DNA of 64,000 nt, from assembly GCF_018448885.1 (NCBI RefSeq), contig NZ_RCWB01000024.1, positions 1 through 64,000 on the forward strand. Direction: 5' to 3'. Shown one piece after another: positions 19,134-30,154 of this stretch. A program made the translations under genes and the position numbers. The notes beneath the pieces are model-generated. The model saw nothing but the letters and a program-made list of their open reading frames with translations. It did not search any database and was not told the DNA's origin. Positions within the stretch are counted from its first letter, which is position 1; the number at the start of each line of letters is the position of its first letter. Source of the stretch: Photorhabdus caribbeanensis. Its GTDB lineage: Bacteria; Pseudomonadota; Gammaproteobacteria; Enterobacterales; Enterobacteriaceae.

Positions 19134-19168
19134 CTTAAACGAATCTGCCCTCATGAGTTCGATGTACC

Positions 19169-20176
19169 ATGCAGCCCACTTACTCCATCACTGAATTAGT
19201 GACTCGTCAGAAAAAGCGTGATTATCGCTTTCTGGCAATCCTCATTTGTTTATTTCTATTAATTTTTTTTCTCTCACTCTGTGCCGGAGAAAATTGGATC
19301 TGGCCTGATAAATGGTTTTCTGAAACCGGTCAGTTGTTTGTGTGGCAGTTGCGTTTTCCTCGTGTATTAGCTGTAGTTGCTGTAGGTGCAAGCTTGACTG
19401 TGGCGGGTGCCGTAATGCAGGCGCTATTTGAAAATCCGTTGGCGGAACCTGGGCTATTGGGGGTCAGTAATGGTGCTGGTGTGGTAGTCGTGTTTTTGGT
19501 GTTGATGTTTCATGGTATTGCGCCATTCTGGTTATTAAGTATTAGCGCTGTGCTCGGAGCGCTGACAGTCACAATGATATTGCTGACTTTTTCAAGAAAG
19601 CGTTATTTGAATAATGCCCGTTTATTGTTGGTAGGGGTTGCTTTTGGCGTCGTCTCTGGTGCGTTAATGACTTGGATGGTTTATTTCAGCACTAGCCTGG
19701 ACTTGCGTCAGCTAATGTATTGGATGATGGGAAGTTTCAGTGGCATAGACTGGCGGCAGCAATGGTTGGTCGTTGCTTTGTTTCCTTTGATCATTTGGTT
19801 GAGCAGGCAAGGAAAAGTACTTAATTTTCTTTCACTGGGAGAAACACAGGCTCAACAGTTGGGTATCTCGCTTTATTATTGGCGTAATTTATTTGTATTT
19901 GCTGTTGGGTTATTGGTTGGGTTAAGTGTTGCACTTGCTGGAACAATCAGCTTTATTGGTTTAGTAATTCCACATATTTTGCGCTTATGCGGTCTGACAG
20001 ATTATAAAATGCTACTGCCTGCTTGTGTACTATCCGGCGGTTGTGGATTATTGTTGGCTGATTTATTTTCTCGCCTTAGCTTGAATAATGCAGAAGTGCC
20101 GATTGGCGTTGTGACGGCAACATTGGGTGCGCCAGTATTCATTTGGTTATTATTGAGAGTCAGAGACTGGGGTTAA
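19169..20176 (+). CDS. btuC: Vitamin B12 ABC importer permease
   Basis: BtuC is the inner-membrane permease of the BtuCDF cobalamin importer. The 335 aa carry about ten hydrophobic segments and the FecCD family signatures [24 protein letters not shown] and [15 protein letters not shown]. It sits 4 bases upstream of its ATPase gene. In E. coli btuE lies between btuC and btuD; it is absent here. The gene follows ihfA as in E. coli. FecCD permeases for siderophores or heme are the alternative, but gene order and partner favour B12. Confidence 0.93.
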   Translation: MQPTYSITELVTRQKKRDYRFLAILICLFLLIFFLSLCAGENWIWPDKWFSETGQLFVWQLRFPRVLAVVAVGASLTVAGAVMQALFENPLAEPGLLGVSNGAGVVVVFLVLMFHGIAPFWLLSISAVLGALTVTMILLTFSRKRYLNNARLLLVGVAFGVVSGALMTWMVYFSTSLDLRQLMYWMMGSFSGIDWRQQWLVVALFPLIIWLSRQGKVLNFLSLGETQAQQLGISLYYWRNLFVFAVGLLVGLSVALAGTISFIGLVIPHILRLCGLTDYKMLLPACVLSGGCGLLLADLFSRLSLNNAEVPIGVVTATLGAPVFIWLLLRVRDWG

Positions 20177-20180
20177 GAAA

Positions 20181-20957
20181 GTGGACAATGTGAAAGTGAC
20201 CAATCAGTTGATGGCTCTCAATCAAGTATCAGTACGAAACCGATTAATGCCGCTGACAGCGTTGGTGCAACAAGGTGAACAGGTACATCTCATTGGGCCG
20301 AATGGTTCAGGGAAAAGCACATTACTGGCCTGTATGGCCGGTATTTTACCCTATAGCGGTGCAATCAATTTGCAACAAAAGTGTCTTAGTCAATATAGTC
20401 ATTGCCAGTTAGCACGGCACAGAGCATGGCTTAGCCAGCAAATTTCTTCTGTGCCAATAATGCCGGTTTTTCAATATCTGCAACTGTACTTAGCTGCCCA
20501 TCTTGTTAATTGTGACAGCGTGTTGTCAGAACTTTGCTCCTTTTTTAAGTTGGGAAAACTTCTGGAAACACCTGTGGGCAATTTATCTGGTGGTGAATGG
20601 CAAAGGGTGCGATTAACCGGGGTTTTTTTGCAAGTCTGGCCAACAATCAATTCGGAAGGCAAATTATTGCTCTTGGATGAGCCTACGAATAATCTTGATA
20701 TTACTCAGGTCGCGGCACTTGATCTGTTGATAAAAAAATTTTGTGAACTCGGTGGAACCGTAGTTATGAGTGGTCATGATCTAAATCATAGCTATGGTAA
20801 AGCTGATCGGGTCTGGTTGCTTGCTAATGGATCGCTGATTGCGAGTGGAAAACCGGATGAGGTAATGAAAGAAAATACGCTCTCTAAAGTTTTTGCTGCT
20901 GATATCAAATGTGTGCCAGAAAGCACAGATAAATATTGGCGGGTTTTCTTACCATAA
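20181..20957 (+). CDS. btuD: Vitamin B12 ABC importer ATPase
   Basis: This cytoplasmic ATPase drives BtuC. It has a Walker A motif GPNGSGKST (~40), an ABC signature LSGGEWQRVRL that matches BtuD, a Walker B LLLLDEPTNNLD and an H-loop SGHDLNHSYGKADR. The start is a GTG; a second GTG three codons later is also possible, and neither has a strong ribosome site apart from GAAAG. At 258 aa it is slightly longer than E. coli BtuD (249). Confidence 0.92.
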   Translation: MDNVKVTNQLMALNQVSVRNRLMPLTALVQQGEQVHLIGPNGSGKSTLLACMAGILPYSGAINLQQKCLSQYSHCQLARHRAWLSQQISSVPIMPVFQYLQLYLAAHLVNCDSVLSELCSFFKLGKLLETPVGNLSGGEWQRVRLTGVFLQVWPTINSEGKLLLLDEPTNNLDITQVAALDLLIKKFCELGGTVVMSGHDLNHSYGKADRVWLLANGSLIASGKPDEVMKENTLSKVFAADIKCVPESTDKYWRVFLP

Positions 20958-21044
20958 TTACAGCCCAGCCGTATGTGCCTACCGTGAATCTGTACGTATC
21001 GTGGATTTATAGTAATTTCCACTTAATTTGCTAAATCATACCTG

Positions 21045-21079
21045 TGTTTACGATTCGTTCAAATATAGTCATCTAATAT
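21045..21079 (+). promoter_or_regulatory. PhoP-box promoter of the arn operon
   Basis: The direct repeat TGTTTA-N5-CGTTCA lies at 21045-21061 and a -10-like TAATAT at 21074-21079. The 12-base spacing is that of PhoP-activated promoters, where the box replaces the -35. The arnB start is 35 bases further on. In E. coli and Salmonella the arn operon is induced through PhoPQ/PmrAB; a direct PhoP site here fits the reported PhoP dependence of pbgPE in Photorhabdus. Confidence 0.75.
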
Positions 21080-21113
21080 ATCGTTATGTTATGAATGAAT
21101 TGGACTGTGTTTT

Positions 21114-22259
21114 ATGGGTGGCTTTCTTCCATTTTCTCGTCCTGCGATAGGTGATGAAGAAGTTCAGGCAGTAGAGAAGGTTCTTCGTTCGGGTTGGATT
21201 ACCACGGGCCCGCAAAATCATCAATTGGAACAGGACTTTTGCCGTATGTTTGGCTGCAAACACGCGGTTGCATTGGCTTCAGCGACGGCGGGTATGCATC
21301 TGACACTCATGGCGCTGGGGATTGGCCCCGGTGACGAAGTGATTACACCGTCTCAAACTTGGGTTTCCACAATAAATATGATCTGTTTGCTTGGTGCTGA
21401 ACCGATCATGATTGATGTTGATCGTCATACATTAATGGTCGATGCGCAGGCAGTGAAAAAGGCGATTACTGCCAGAACCAAAGCGATTATTCCGGTTCAC
21501 TATGCCGGTGCGCCTTGTGATTTAGACGCATTGCGTGGGATTGCTCAGGAAGCGGGTATTCCATTGATTGAAGACGCAGCTCATGCATTAGGAACCCGTT
21601 ATCAGAGTGAATGGATTGGTGAGCATGGCACAGCGATTTTCTCTTTTCATGCCATAAAAAATGCCACTTGTGCAGAAGGGGGGTTAATTGCTACTGATAA
21701 TAATGAACTTGTTGAACGAATTCGATGTCTAAAGTTTCATGGATTGGGTATTGATGCTTTTGATCGTCAGATTCAAGGCAGGAGACCACAGGCGGAAGTT
21801 GTAGAACCGGGTTACAAATATAATTTATCTGATATTCATGCTGCGATTGCTGTTGTGCAATTAAGTAAATTGGAATCAATGAATATTCGCCGTCGGCAAA
21901 TTGTCGCCCGTTATTCAACGGCATTAAAAGATTCGCCTTTGCAGATGTTAAGTGTGCCTGATTATGAACATATGCATGCACATCATCTATTTATGGTGCG
22001 GGTTGATAAGGACGTTTGCGGCATTGATCGCGATACGTTAATGGAACGTTTGAAAGAGAAAAATATTGGTACAGGGTTGCATTTCAGAGCGGCGCATACA
22101 CAAAAATATTATCGTGATCGGTATCCGAAATTGTCATTACCCGAATCAGAATGGAATTCAGCAACACTTTGTTCGTTGCCGCTCTTTCCTGATATGAGTG
22201 ATGACGATGTGGATTATGTTATTGATGCTTTACAAGAAATTATTTCGGAGCACAGATAA
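21114..22259 (+). CDS. arnB: UDP-4-keto-arabinose aminotransferase
   Basis: ArnB is a PLP enzyme that transfers an amino group from glutamate to UDP-4-keto-pentose to give UDP-L-Ara4N, for lipid A modification and cationic peptide resistance. The 381 aa are collinear with E. coli ArnB from FLPFSRPA to the C-terminus. The PLP Lys lies in [14 protein letters not shown] (~185) and [13 protein letters not shown] is conserved. The ATG has a weak ribosome site. It is the first gene of arnBCADTEF, directly behind the PhoP-type promoter; arnC starts with no gap. Confidence 0.97.
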   Translation: MGGFLPFSRPAIGDEEVQAVEKVLRSGWITTGPQNHQLEQDFCRMFGCKHAVALASATAGMHLTLMALGIGPGDEVITPSQTWVSTINMICLLGAEPIMIDVDRHTLMVDAQAVKKAITARTKAIIPVHYAGAPCDLDALRGIAQEAGIPLIEDAAHALGTRYQSEWIGEHGTAIFSFHAIKNATCAEGGLIATDNNELVERIRCLKFHGLGIDAFDRQIQGRRPQAEVVEPGYKYNLSDIHAAIAVVQLSKLESMNIRRRQIVARYSTALKDSPLQMLSVPDYEHMHAHHLFMVRVDKDVCGIDRDTLMERLKEKNIGTGLHFRAAHTQKYYRDRYPKLSLPESEWNSATLCSLPLFPDMSDDDVDYVIDALQEIISEHR

Positions 22260-23237
22260 GTGTTATTTGAACAAATTAAAAAAGTTTCTGTTGTTATTCC
22301 GGTTTATAACGAAGAAGAAAGTTTGCCTCTTTTATTGGAAAGAACCTTAGCAGCCTGTAAACAATTGACTCAGGAATATGAGCTTATTCTTGTTGATGAT
22401 GGCAGTAGTGATAAATCGGCGGAAATTCTGATTCAGGCCGCGGAACAACCTGAAAATCATATTATCGCAATTTTACTTAATCGTAATTATGGCCAGCATT
22501 CAGCGATTATGGCGGGGTTTAATCAGGTCAATGGCGATTTAATTATTACGCTCGATGCCGATTTGCAGAATCCGCCAGAAGAGATCCCTCGTCTTGTTAA
22601 AACGGCTGAACAAGGTTATGACGTTGTGGGTACTCGCCGGGCTAATCGGCAGGATTCTCTGTTCCGTAAAACAGCTTCAAAAATCATCAACGCTATGATT
22701 ACTAAGGCAACAGGTCGTTCTATGGGAGATTATGGCTGTATGCTCCGTGCCTATCGTCGCCATATTGTTGAAGCTATGTTGCAGTGCCATGAACGCAGCA
22801 CCTTTATTCCTATACTGGCAAACACGTTTGCCCGTAAAACCATTGAGATTGATGTCGCTCATGCAGAGCGTGAATTTGGTGATTCCAAATATAGCTTTAT
22901 GAAGCTGATTAATCTGATGTATGACTTACTAACTTGCCTGACAACCGCGCCTTTGCGTTTGCTGAGTGTAGTCGGCAGTGTGATTGCAGTTTCTGGTTTT
23001 TTGCTGGCTGTATTATTGGTGGTTTTACGTCTGATTTTCGGTGCCATATGGGCAGCAGAAGGGGTATTTACTCTATTTGCCATCCTTTTCATGTTTATTG
23101 GCGCGCAGTTTGTCGCGATGGGCTTATTAGGTGAATACATAGGCCGTATCTATAACGATGTTCGTGCACGCCCACGTTATTTTATTCAAAAAGTGGTCGG
23201 AAATAAAAAGACCAACAACAACCAGGAAGAGTACTAA
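22260..23237 (+). CDS. arnC: Undecaprenyl-phosphate 4-deoxy-4-formamido-L-arabinose transferase
   Basis: This family 2 glycosyltransferase loads Ara4FN onto undecaprenyl phosphate at the inner face of the membrane. The 325 aa show [21 protein letters not shown] and the DADLQNPP metal site, and two C-terminal membrane helices (~230-300). The start is a GTG that abuts the arnB stop, with GGAG in the arnB end as the ribosome site. Confidence 0.96.
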   Translation: MLFEQIKKVSVVIPVYNEEESLPLLLERTLAACKQLTQEYELILVDDGSSDKSAEILIQAAEQPENHIIAILLNRNYGQHSAIMAGFNQVNGDLIITLDADLQNPPEEIPRLVKTAEQGYDVVGTRRANRQDSLFRKTASKIINAMITKATGRSMGDYGCMLRAYRRHIVEAMLQCHERSTFIPILANTFARKTIEIDVAHAEREFGDSKYSFMKLINLMYDLLTCLTTAPLRLLSVVGSVIAVSGFLLAVLLVVLRLIFGAIWAAEGVFTLFAILFMFIGAQFVAMGLLGEYIGRIYNDVRARPRYFIQKVVGNKKTNNNQEEY

Positions 23238-25220
23238 ATGAAAGCAATTGTATTTGCCTATCATGATATCGGCTGTGTCGGGATCAATGCTTTAACTAAA
23301 GCCGGTTTTGATATTCAGGCGGTATTTACCCATACAGATGATCCTAATGAAAACCATTTTTTCTCTTCTGTTGCCCGTTTAAGTGCAGATTTGGCACTGC
23401 CGGTTTTTGCGCCAGAGAATGTTAACCATCCACTTTGGATTGAACGTATTCGGGAACTGAAACCCGATGTGATTTTCTCTTTTTATTACCGAGATATGTT
23501 GAGCGAAGATATTTTATCGCTGGCGGGCACAGGCGCATTTAATTTGCATGGTTCACTGTTGCCAAAATACCGTGGTCGTGCCCCGATTAACTGGGCGATT
23601 TTAAATGGTGAAGTGGAAACAGGAGTCACCCTGCATAAAATGGTGTTGAAACCTGATGCTGGGGATATTATTGCTCAACACAAGGTTGCTATTGCAGAGA
23701 CAGATACCGCGTTGACTTTGCACGGTAAAATTCGTGAAGCAGCGGAAAAACTGCTTAATCAAGTATTACCCCAGATCAAAGCGGGAACTTATCCAGCTAT
23801 ACCTCAAGATGAAAGTCAGGCAACTTACTTTGGGCGTCGTACTGCGGAGGATGGGGAGATTGACTGGCGCAAATCAGCCACTGAAATTAACAATCTTGTC
23901 AGAGCAGTGACTGAGCCATATCCAGGGGCATTTACTTTCTTGGGTGAGCGGAAGATTACTATCTGGCGCGCTTCCCCGCTGAATGAGACTCATGATAAAC
24001 AGCCCGGAACGGTATTATCGGTAGATCCGTTAATTATTGCCTGTGGAGAAGGTGCGTTGGAAATTATCAATGGGCAAAGTGAATTGGGTTTGTATGTTCA
24101 GGGCCACCGCTTGGCAGTGGATATGAGCATTGTGGCTGATGTCCGTGTTGGTCCAAAGGCAACCGCTCAAATTAGCCACCGGAAACGTGTATTAATTCTC
24201 GGTGTAAATGGCTTTATCGGTAATCATTTGACAGAACGTCTATTACGTGATGGCAACTATGATATTTATGGTATGGATATCGGTTCTTCCGCCATTGAGC
24301 GTTTTATTGGCAATCCGCGTTTTCACTTCATCGAAGGTGATGTCAATATCCATACTGAATGGATCGAATATCACATTAAAAAGTGTGATGTTGTTTTGCC
24401 ATTAGTCGCCATTGCGACTCCAATTGAATATACCCGTAATCCGCTGCGTGTATTTGAATTGGATTTTGAAGAGAATCTAAAGATTGTTCGTTATTGTGTT
24501 AAATATAATAAACGAATTATTTTCCCATCCACATCAGAAGTTTATGGAATGTGTGATGATAAAGAATTTGATGAAGATGACTCTCGTCTGATTGTTGGCC
24601 CGATCAACAAACAACGTTGGATCTACTCTGTATCCAAACAGTTGTTGGATCGTGTTATCTGGGCATATGGTGAGAAAGAAGGGCTTAAATTCACCCTATT
24701 TCGTCCATTTAACTGGATGGGGCCACGTTTGGATAATTTGAACTCCGCACGTATTGGCAGTTCCAGAGCAATCACACAATTAATATTGAACTTAGTTGAA
24801 GGTTCACCAATCAAACTAGTAGATGGCGGCGAACAGAAACGCTGTTTTACTGATATTAATGATGGTATTGAGGCGCTATTCCGTATTATTGAAAACCGAG
24901 ATGGGTTATGTGACGGTCAAATTATCAATATTGGTAATCCAACTAATGAAGCCAGTATTCGCCAATTAGCGGAAATATTACTTGATAGCTTTGAAAACCA
25001 TGAATTGAGAGATCATTTTCCTCCATTTGCTGGATTTAAAAAGATTGAAAGTGGTAGTTACTACGGTAAAGGTTATCAGGATGTTGAACACCGTAAGCCA
25101 AGTATTAAAAACGCGGAGCGGTTACTAGGTTGGAAGCCAACCATTGATATGAAACAGACGATAGATGAAACACTGGATTTCTTCTTGCGTGGCGCCGTGG
25201 AAGAATTAGGGAAAAATTAA
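23238..25220 (+). CDS. arnA: Bifunctional UDP-Ara4N formyltransferase / UDP-glucuronate decarboxylase
   Basis: The N-terminal half (~1-300) is the formyltransferase, with [19 protein letters not shown] around the catalytic Asn/His. The C-terminal half (~315-660) is a short-chain dehydrogenase that oxidatively decarboxylates UDP-glucuronate, with [13 protein letters not shown] and [11 protein letters not shown]. Together they supply the keto sugar to ArnB and formylate its product. The 660 aa match E. coli ArnA. AGGAAGAG precedes the ATG, and the stop overlaps the arnD start. Confidence 0.98.
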   Translation: MKAIVFAYHDIGCVGINALTKAGFDIQAVFTHTDDPNENHFFSSVARLSADLALPVFAPENVNHPLWIERIRELKPDVIFSFYYRDMLSEDILSLAGTGAFNLHGSLLPKYRGRAPINWAILNGEVETGVTLHKMVLKPDAGDIIAQHKVAIAETDTALTLHGKIREAAEKLLNQVLPQIKAGTYPAIPQDESQATYFGRRTAEDGEIDWRKSATEINNLVRAVTEPYPGAFTFLGERKITIWRASPLNETHDKQPGTVLSVDPLIIACGEGALEIINGQSELGLYVQGHRLAVDMSIVADVRVGPKATAQISHRKRVLILGVNGFIGNHLTERLLRDGNYDIYGMDIGSSAIERFIGNPRFHFIEGDVNIHTEWIEYHIKKCDVVLPLVAIATPIEYTRNPLRVFELDFEENLKIVRYCVKYNKRIIFPSTSEVYGMCDDKEFDEDDSRLIVGPINKQRWIYSVSKQLLDRVIWAYGEKEGLKFTLFRPFNWMGPRLDNLNSARIGSSRAITQLILNLVEGSPIKLVDGGEQKRCFTDINDGIEALFRIIENRDGLCDGQIINIGNPTNEASIRQLAEILLDSFENHELRDHFPPFAGFKKIESGSYYGKGYQDVEHRKPSIKNAERLLGWKPTIDMKQTIDETLDFFLRGAVEELGKN

Positions 25221-26113
25221 TGAAACAAGTTGGCTTGAGAGTTGATGTGGATACCTATCGAGGAACCGTTGAAGGGGTGCCGCAATTGCTCAAAATTTTG
25301 GCAAAACACCAAATTCAGGCCAGTTTTTTCTTTAGTGTTGGGCCGGATAATATGGGGCGCCATTTGTGGCGTCTTTTACGGCCAAAATTCTTATGGAAAA
25401 TGTTGAGGTCAAATGCGGCGTCTCTGTATGGTCTTGATATTTTACTGGCGGGAACGGCATGGCCGGGTAAGAAGATTGCTAAAGATTTAGGCTACCTGAT
25501 GAGGCAAACTCTGGATGCAGGCCATGAAGTGGGCCTGCATGCCTGGGATCATCAGCGTTGGCAGGCGAAAGTTGGCCGTTGGTCTGAAACTCAGTTAACA
25601 GAGCAGGTTAAACTGGGGGTGGATGCATTGGTACAGGCAATTGGTCAACGGGTAACTTGTTCTGCTGTTGCGGGTTGGCGGGCGGATGAACGCGTACTCG
25701 CGGTAAAGCAACAGTTTGGATTTGATTACAACAGCGATTGCCGGGGAACTCATCCATTCAGGCCCATTTTGCCTGATGGTACTCTTGGTACTGTGCAAAT
25801 TCCGGTGACGCTGCCAACTTATGACGAAGTGATAGGAATTCAGGTTAAAGATGAAGATTTTAACCAGTTTATCCTTGATAAGATAAAAAACAGCCAGGGA
25901 GTTCCGGTATATACCATCCATACGGAAGTTGAAGGGATGTCCAAGTCCACAGAATTTGCAACGCTGTTGGAAATGGTTCATCAGGAAAACATACAATTTT
26001 GTGCATTGAGTCATCTGCTGCCTGAAAATATACAGCGACTTCCTGTCGGGAGAATTATTCGTTCTGAATTTCCCGGTAGAGAAGGATGGTTAGGATGCCA
26101 ACAAGAGGTTTAA
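25220..26113 (+). CDS. arnD: 4-deoxy-4-formamido-L-arabinose-phosphoundecaprenol deformylase
   Basis: ArnD is a NodB-type deacetylase that removes the formyl group from lipid-linked Ara4FN. It has [12 protein letters not shown] (catalytic Asp and metal Asp region), the metal His pair in [10 protein letters not shown] (~106) and a C-terminal His in YTIHTEVEG. The 297 aa are normal. The ATG overlaps the arnA stop (TAATG), suggesting translational coupling. Confidence 0.96.
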   Translation: MKQVGLRVDVDTYRGTVEGVPQLLKILAKHQIQASFFFSVGPDNMGRHLWRLLRPKFLWKMLRSNAASLYGLDILLAGTAWPGKKIAKDLGYLMRQTLDAGHEVGLHAWDHQRWQAKVGRWSETQLTEQVKLGVDALVQAIGQRVTCSAVAGWRADERVLAVKQQFGFDYNSDCRGTHPFRPILPDGTLGTVQIPVTLPTYDEVIGIQVKDEDFNQFILDKIKNSQGVPVYTIHTEVEGMSKSTEFATLLEMVHQENIQFCALSHLLPENIQRLPVGRIIRSEFPGREGWLGCQQEV

Positions 26114-26120
26114 CTTATCT

Positions 26121-27782
26121 ATGTTAAATAACCGGGCGTGTAGAGTGGGGGCCTTTTTGATGGCTCTTTTTTTTATCCTTACCTACTTATTACCCCTTAA
26201 TGGCCGTCTGCTATGGCAGCCTGATGAAACCCGTTACGCGGAAATTAGCCGAGAAATGCTGCAACGAGGGGATTGGATTGTTCCGTATTTGCTGGATATT
26301 CGTTATTTTGAAAAGCCAGTAGCGGGTTATTGGATTAATAATATTAGCCAATGGATTTTTGGTGATAATAATTTTGCGGTCCGTTTTGGATCGGTTTTCT
26401 GTATTTTTATCAGCACAATTTTATTATATCGACTTGCTATGATGATGTGGCATAACCGGCATATTGCTTTTGCCGCCAGCCTTATTTACATCTCAATGTT
26501 TCTGGTATTGGCCATTGGCACTTATAGCGTACTCGATCCGATGTTTTCTTTATGGATAACGGCTGCCATGATATCTGGCTTCTGGGCGTTAAAAGCCGAT
26601 TGTACCAAACAGCGGATTATGGCATATCTGGCACTTGGTTTATGCTGTGGTATGGGGTTTATGACCAAAGGGTTTCTGGCATTGGCCGTTCCAGTCATTG
26701 CTATGTTGCCCATTGCCATTTATCAGAAGCGGGTTCTGCAAATAATATACTTTGGCCCACTTGCTATTATTTCGGCGGTAGCAATTAGTTTACCGTGGGT
26801 GATTGCCATTGCCCAACGTGAGCCTGACTATTGGCACTATTTCTTCTGGGTTGAGCATATTAAGCGTTTTTCTTCCGATGATGCACAGCATATTGCGCCA
26901 TTCTGGTATTACATACCGATCCTTATTCTTGGCGTGATTCCGTGGTTAGGATTATTACCCGGGGCGGTGATGAAAAGTTGGAAAGAGAGAAAATCCAATC
27001 CTGAAATGTTTTTTCTGCTTTGCTGGTTTGTCGTGCCATTGTTATTTTTCAGTATTGCGAAGGGAAAATTACCAACTTATATCCTGCCCTGTATGGCGCC
27101 ATTGGCAATGATGATGGCTAAATTTGGTGTCGATTGCGTAAGAGATGGCAAAATGAAATTACTGAAAATCAATGGAATGATTAACGTATTTCTTGGTTTG
27201 CTGGCGGTAATGATTCTATTTGCTATGGAAGCAGTAACAGAACATTCTTTATATCAGCCATCAGAATGGTCTAAATGGGTTTTAGCGATTGTTGCTTTTG
27301 GTATTTGGGGAATTATTGGTTATCTATGTTTTGCGCTGAATGGGAAATATTGGTTATGTGCCGCATTTTGTTCCATTGTCGTCAGTTCAGTGATAGGTAA
27401 TGCTTTGCCTGAGAATACCGTTAATTCCAAATTACCGCAGAGTTTTATTAAGTTACATCATCAGGAACTTGCAGATAGTCGCTATATTCTATCGGAAAGT
27501 GTTGGTCTTGCAACCACTGTAGCTTGGGAGATGAAGCGTAGCGATATTTATATGCTTGAGAATTGGGGAGAGCTGGAATATGGGTTGAATTATCCAGATA
27601 GCCGATATCGATATATCAGCTATAAAGATTTTCCGCAATGGTTAGAAAAAGCGCGTAAAGAAGGGCGGGTATCAGTACTCTTTCATTTATGTAAAAATGA
27701 GAAATTGCCTGATTTGCCAAAGGCAGATCAAGTTAATCGCAATTATCGCTTTGCTATTTTGGTTTATGAGAAGCGGCCATGA
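26121..27782 (+). CDS. arnT: Lipid A 4-amino-4-deoxy-L-arabinosyltransferase
   Basis: ArnT moves Ara4N from undecaprenyl phosphate to lipid A phosphates on the periplasmic side of the inner membrane. The 553 aa show about a dozen membrane helices and the conserved first periplasmic loop [15 protein letters not shown] with catalytic acidic residues (~34-49). A C-terminal soluble domain follows (~430-553). It starts 7 bases after arnD and overlaps arnE by 4 bases. Confidence 0.97.
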   Translation: MLNNRACRVGAFLMALFFILTYLLPLNGRLLWQPDETRYAEISREMLQRGDWIVPYLLDIRYFEKPVAGYWINNISQWIFGDNNFAVRFGSVFCIFISTILLYRLAMMMWHNRHIAFAASLIYISMFLVLAIGTYSVLDPMFSLWITAAMISGFWALKADCTKQRIMAYLALGLCCGMGFMTKGFLALAVPVIAMLPIAIYQKRVLQIIYFGPLAIISAVAISLPWVIAIAQREPDYWHYFFWVEHIKRFSSDDAQHIAPFWYYIPILILGVIPWLGLLPGAVMKSWKERKSNPEMFFLLCWFVVPLLFFSIAKGKLPTYILPCMAPLAMMMAKFGVDCVRDGKMKLLKINGMINVFLGLLAVMILFAMEAVTEHSLYQPSEWSKWVLAIVAFGIWGIIGYLCFALNGKYWLCAAFCSIVVSSVIGNALPENTVNSKLPQSFIKLHHQELADSRYILSESVGLATTVAWEMKRSDIYMLENWGELEYGLNYPDSRYRYISYKDFPQWLEKARKEGRVSVLFHLCKNEKLPDLPKADQVNRNYRFAILVYEKRP

Positions 27783-28120
27783 TAAGTTTCGCTTTATTGT
27801 TGCTGGTTAGCTTACTGACATGTGCTGGTCAGTTATGTCAGAAACAGGCTGTGATATGTTGGCAGAGTGATGTTTATCAGCGGGCGCCTGCGCTGAAATG
27901 GTTGATAGGAGCTGTGATTCTATTAGCTGTAGGAATGTTATTTTGGCTCCGTTTATTACAGATATTGCCGTTAGGAATTGCTTATCCAATGTTGAGTATA
28001 AATTTTATTATGGTCACTTTGGCAGGGAAAATTTTCTATCAGGAAAAAGCAGGCAGAAAACATTGGCGCGGGGTTGTGTTTATCATGTTGGGAATTTTGC
28101 TGATGAGCTTGAATGAATGA
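27779..28120 (+). CDS. arnE: Ara4N-lipid flippase subunit ArnE
   Basis: This 113-aa SMR-like membrane protein has four hydrophobic segments and forms, with ArnF, the flippase proposed to move undecaprenyl-phosphate-Ara4N across the inner membrane. The start overlaps the arnT stop and the end overlaps arnF (ATGA), so the three are probably coupled. Confidence 0.93.
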   Translation: MISFALLLLVSLLTCAGQLCQKQAVICWQSDVYQRAPALKWLIGAVILLAVGMLFWLRLLQILPLGIAYPMLSINFIMVTLAGKIFYQEKAGRKHWRGVVFIMLGILLMSLNE

Positions 28121-28497
28121 AAGGTTATATTTGGGGATTAGTTAGTGTATTACTGGTGACAATAGCCCAGTTATTACTGAAATGGGGTGTTGTCAATTTA
28201 CCAGCATTGAATCTTGGTTTGCATTGGCTTGATATTGAGTGGCTATGGAGCCATCGTCATTCTCTGGTGATGGTAATGGCTGGCTTGGCTGGATATCTAT
28301 TATCTATGCTGTGTTGGCTATTTACGCTAAAATATTTGCCATTAAATAAAGCCTATCCGTTAATAAGTTTAAGTTATGTATTTGTCTATTTAATGGCGGC
28401 TTCATTGCCTTGGTTTAATGAAACCATCACATTATTGAAAACTGCGGGTGTGATTTTTATTTTGTATGGTATCTGGTTGATTAGCCGCCCAGAATGA
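28117..28497 (+). CDS. arnF: Ara4N-lipid flippase subunit ArnF
   Basis: This is a 126-aa four-helix SMR-type protein, the partner of ArnE. It includes [19 protein letters not shown], typical of this family. It is the last gene of the arn operon; no clear terminator follows before nlpC, 96 bases downstream. Confidence 0.92.
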   Translation: MKGYIWGLVSVLLVTIAQLLLKWGVVNLPALNLGLHWLDIEWLWSHRHSLVMVMAGLAGYLLSMLCWLFTLKYLPLNKAYPLISLSYVFVYLMAASLPWFNETITLLKTAGVIFILYGIWLISRPE

Positions 28498-28593
28498 AGA
28501 ATATTTAGCTGTTTTACTTGAAGTACAGTCTTGTTTTTTTATCGAGTGCCGGATAGAGTTATCTTGCTTTGCTGATTTTATGAGGAGGGGTTA

Positions 28594-29109
28594 ATGATAA
28601 TAAGAATAAGAATAAGAATAAGAATAAGAATAAAAATAAAAGAGTTACTCTTATTGCTCAGCCTGTTACTTATTGGCTGTTCCAGTCATGCCCCCAAGAC
28701 TCCGGCTCCCGCGTTAAAAACGGCGCTTTCTGATTCAATCATGGTGATTGCTCAACTTAAGGAGCAGCTTAATCAATGGCGTGGTACGCCATATCATTAT
28801 GGTGGAATGGATCGTCGGGGGGTAGATTGTTCTGGTTTTGTTTACCGTACTTTCAGTGACCGGTTTGATATTCAATTACCTCGTACTACTGGTGGGCAAA
28901 TAAAGTTAGGGGCCCGTATTGATAGAAGCGATTTAATGCCAGGTGATTTGGTCTTTTTCAGAACAGGTAGTGGCGAACATGGGTTACATGTTGGCATTTA
29001 TGATGCCAATAACCAGTTTATTCATGCATCAACCCATAAAGGTGTTACTCGTTCATCTATGAATAATGCTTACTGGAAAAAAGCTTTTTGGCAAGCCCGT
29101 AGAATCTAA
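28594..29109 (+). CDS. nlpC: NlpC/P60 lipoprotein with Arg-Ile repeat start
   Basis: This 171-aa lipoprotein ends in an NlpC/P60 peptidase domain (~50-171) expected to cleave peptidoglycan peptides. The catalytic Cys lies in GVDCSGFVYRT, the His in GLHVGIYD and a further His in FIHAST. The lipobox is LLIGC (Cys ~29). Close similarity to E. coli NlpC, which lies just after btuD there, supports the name. The N-terminus is odd: five Arg-Ile pairs plus Lys-Ile encoded by a six-base repeat precede the hydrophobic core. GAGGAGGGG 4 bases before the ATG supports this start. Confidence 0.92.
   Translation: MIIRIRIRIRIRIKIKELLLLLSLLLIGCSSHAPKTPAPALKTALSDSIMVIAQLKEQLNQWRGTPYHYGGMDRRGVDCSGFVYRTFSDRFDIQLPRTTGGQIKLGARIDRSDLMPGDLVFFRTGSGEHGLHVGIYDANNQFIHASTHKGVTRSSMNNAYWKKAFWQARRI
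28603..28632 (+). repeat. Hexanucleotide microsatellite (AGAATA)5 inside nlpC
   Basis: Five perfect AGAATA units are followed by degenerate AAAATA. Each unit encodes Arg-Ile, so changes in copy number stay in frame and only alter the positively charged part of the signal peptide. Confidence 0.95.
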
Positions 29110-29301
29110 ATCCGCCTGGCAGTTTTATTTAAATCTCAGTAATTAATGGCAGTAATTTCAATCTTATCAATTGAAATTTAACCATCGAAAATAATAATGA
29201 TTTTATGACAGTAAATAAATTATCCATATTGCATTTAACTTGGCTAGGGAATACCTAATTTTGATTTAAGGTATATTAGTGAAGAACGTTTAAAAATAAA
29301 T

Positions 29302-29332
29302 AACCAGTTCCTTAGATATTAGGGAACTGGTT
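29302..29332. terminator. Bidirectional terminator between nlpC and the reverse-strand secreted-protein gene
   Basis: AACCAGTTCC pairs with GGAACTGGTT (10 bp, 11-base loop). On the minus strand it follows the gene ending at 29351 by 18 bases and precedes an AT-rich run. The rest of 29110-29301 shows nothing recognisable. Confidence 0.7.
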
Positions 29333-29350
29333 AAAATATCTATTATGATA

Positions 29351-30154
29351 TTATCTGGTTGTTATTTTTATTGCGGCACTATTCGAACTTGTAGTAATAC
29401 TTGCTCCTTTTGTTGCATGAATGACTGGATTAACAACTTTATTGTCTATAACTACATCTTTAAATGTAGCAATATATTCTTTATGGACTTTAATATTTCC
29501 TTCTGGTGTTCCACTAGGTATAGCGATTGTGGATAATATTTTCCAGTTACTTATTGAGCTGACATTGGTATTTTTTATCTCTGAAATCAGTCTACCAGCA
29601 TAACCATTATTGGATATTCCCCAATATATCGCCCTTGTTGCACCATTTAAATTTTTATATATGGTGAGTTGTACTTCACTGCCAGGTTTAAAACCATTTT
29701 TATAAGTAAAGTTATCTTTTCCTTCAATATATTGAACCGTGTCTTGTCCACGATTTCCTACTTTCATATATGGCTTCCAAACATTATAGGTAGTACTGTA
29801 TTGGAAACCAATATCTGATTCTACTTGACCAGAAAAACCAGAGTATACATATAGCGTTCCACCCGATGCTTTAAATGAAGCACCTTGTTTAATCTCTGGC
29901 AGGATTACTTTTGTGGTGAGAATAGATCCTTGACTATTAAGAATTGCTCTTCCTCCGATACCACCTTTAATAGTTTCTTCACGAAGAGATAATGTATTTG
30001 AAAGCGATTGTGTTTCGGCTGCTTTAACTTCATATGCGTTAATTATTGAGAAAGTATTAATTACAATTATACTGGCTAAAGCTATTTTAGTGAGTTTATT
30101 ACTTGAGGTGACAATATTATCTCTCATAGAAAATTTATTTTTAAATTGAATCAT
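29351..30154 (-). CDS. Secreted protein of unknown function
   Basis: The 267-aa product has an N-terminal signal peptide (basic residues to ~23, hydrophobic ~24-42, probable cleavage after VKA). The mature part is rich in Gly, Ser, Thr and aromatic residues, with alternating strand-like patterns, and has no Cys. I do not recognise it with confidence; the segment DIGFQYSTTYNVWKPYM faintly recalls secreted YrpD-like proteins of Bacillus. GAGGA lies 8 bases before the ATG. It stands alone between two terminators and long AT-rich gaps, which suggests an acquired single-gene unit. Confidence 0.75.
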   Translation of the reverse strand: MIQFKNKFSMRDNIVTSSNKLTKIALASIIVINTFSIINAYEVKAAETQSLSNTLSLREETIKGGIGGRAILNSQGSILTTKVILPEIKQGASFKASGGTLYVYSGFSGQVESDIGFQYSTTYNVWKPYMKVGNRGQDTVQYIEGKDNFTYKNGFKPGSEVQLTIYKNLNGATRAIYWGISNNGYAGRLISEIKNTNVSSISNWKILSTIAIPSGTPEGNIKVHKEYIATFKDVVIDNKVVNPVIHATKGASITTSSNSAAIKITTR

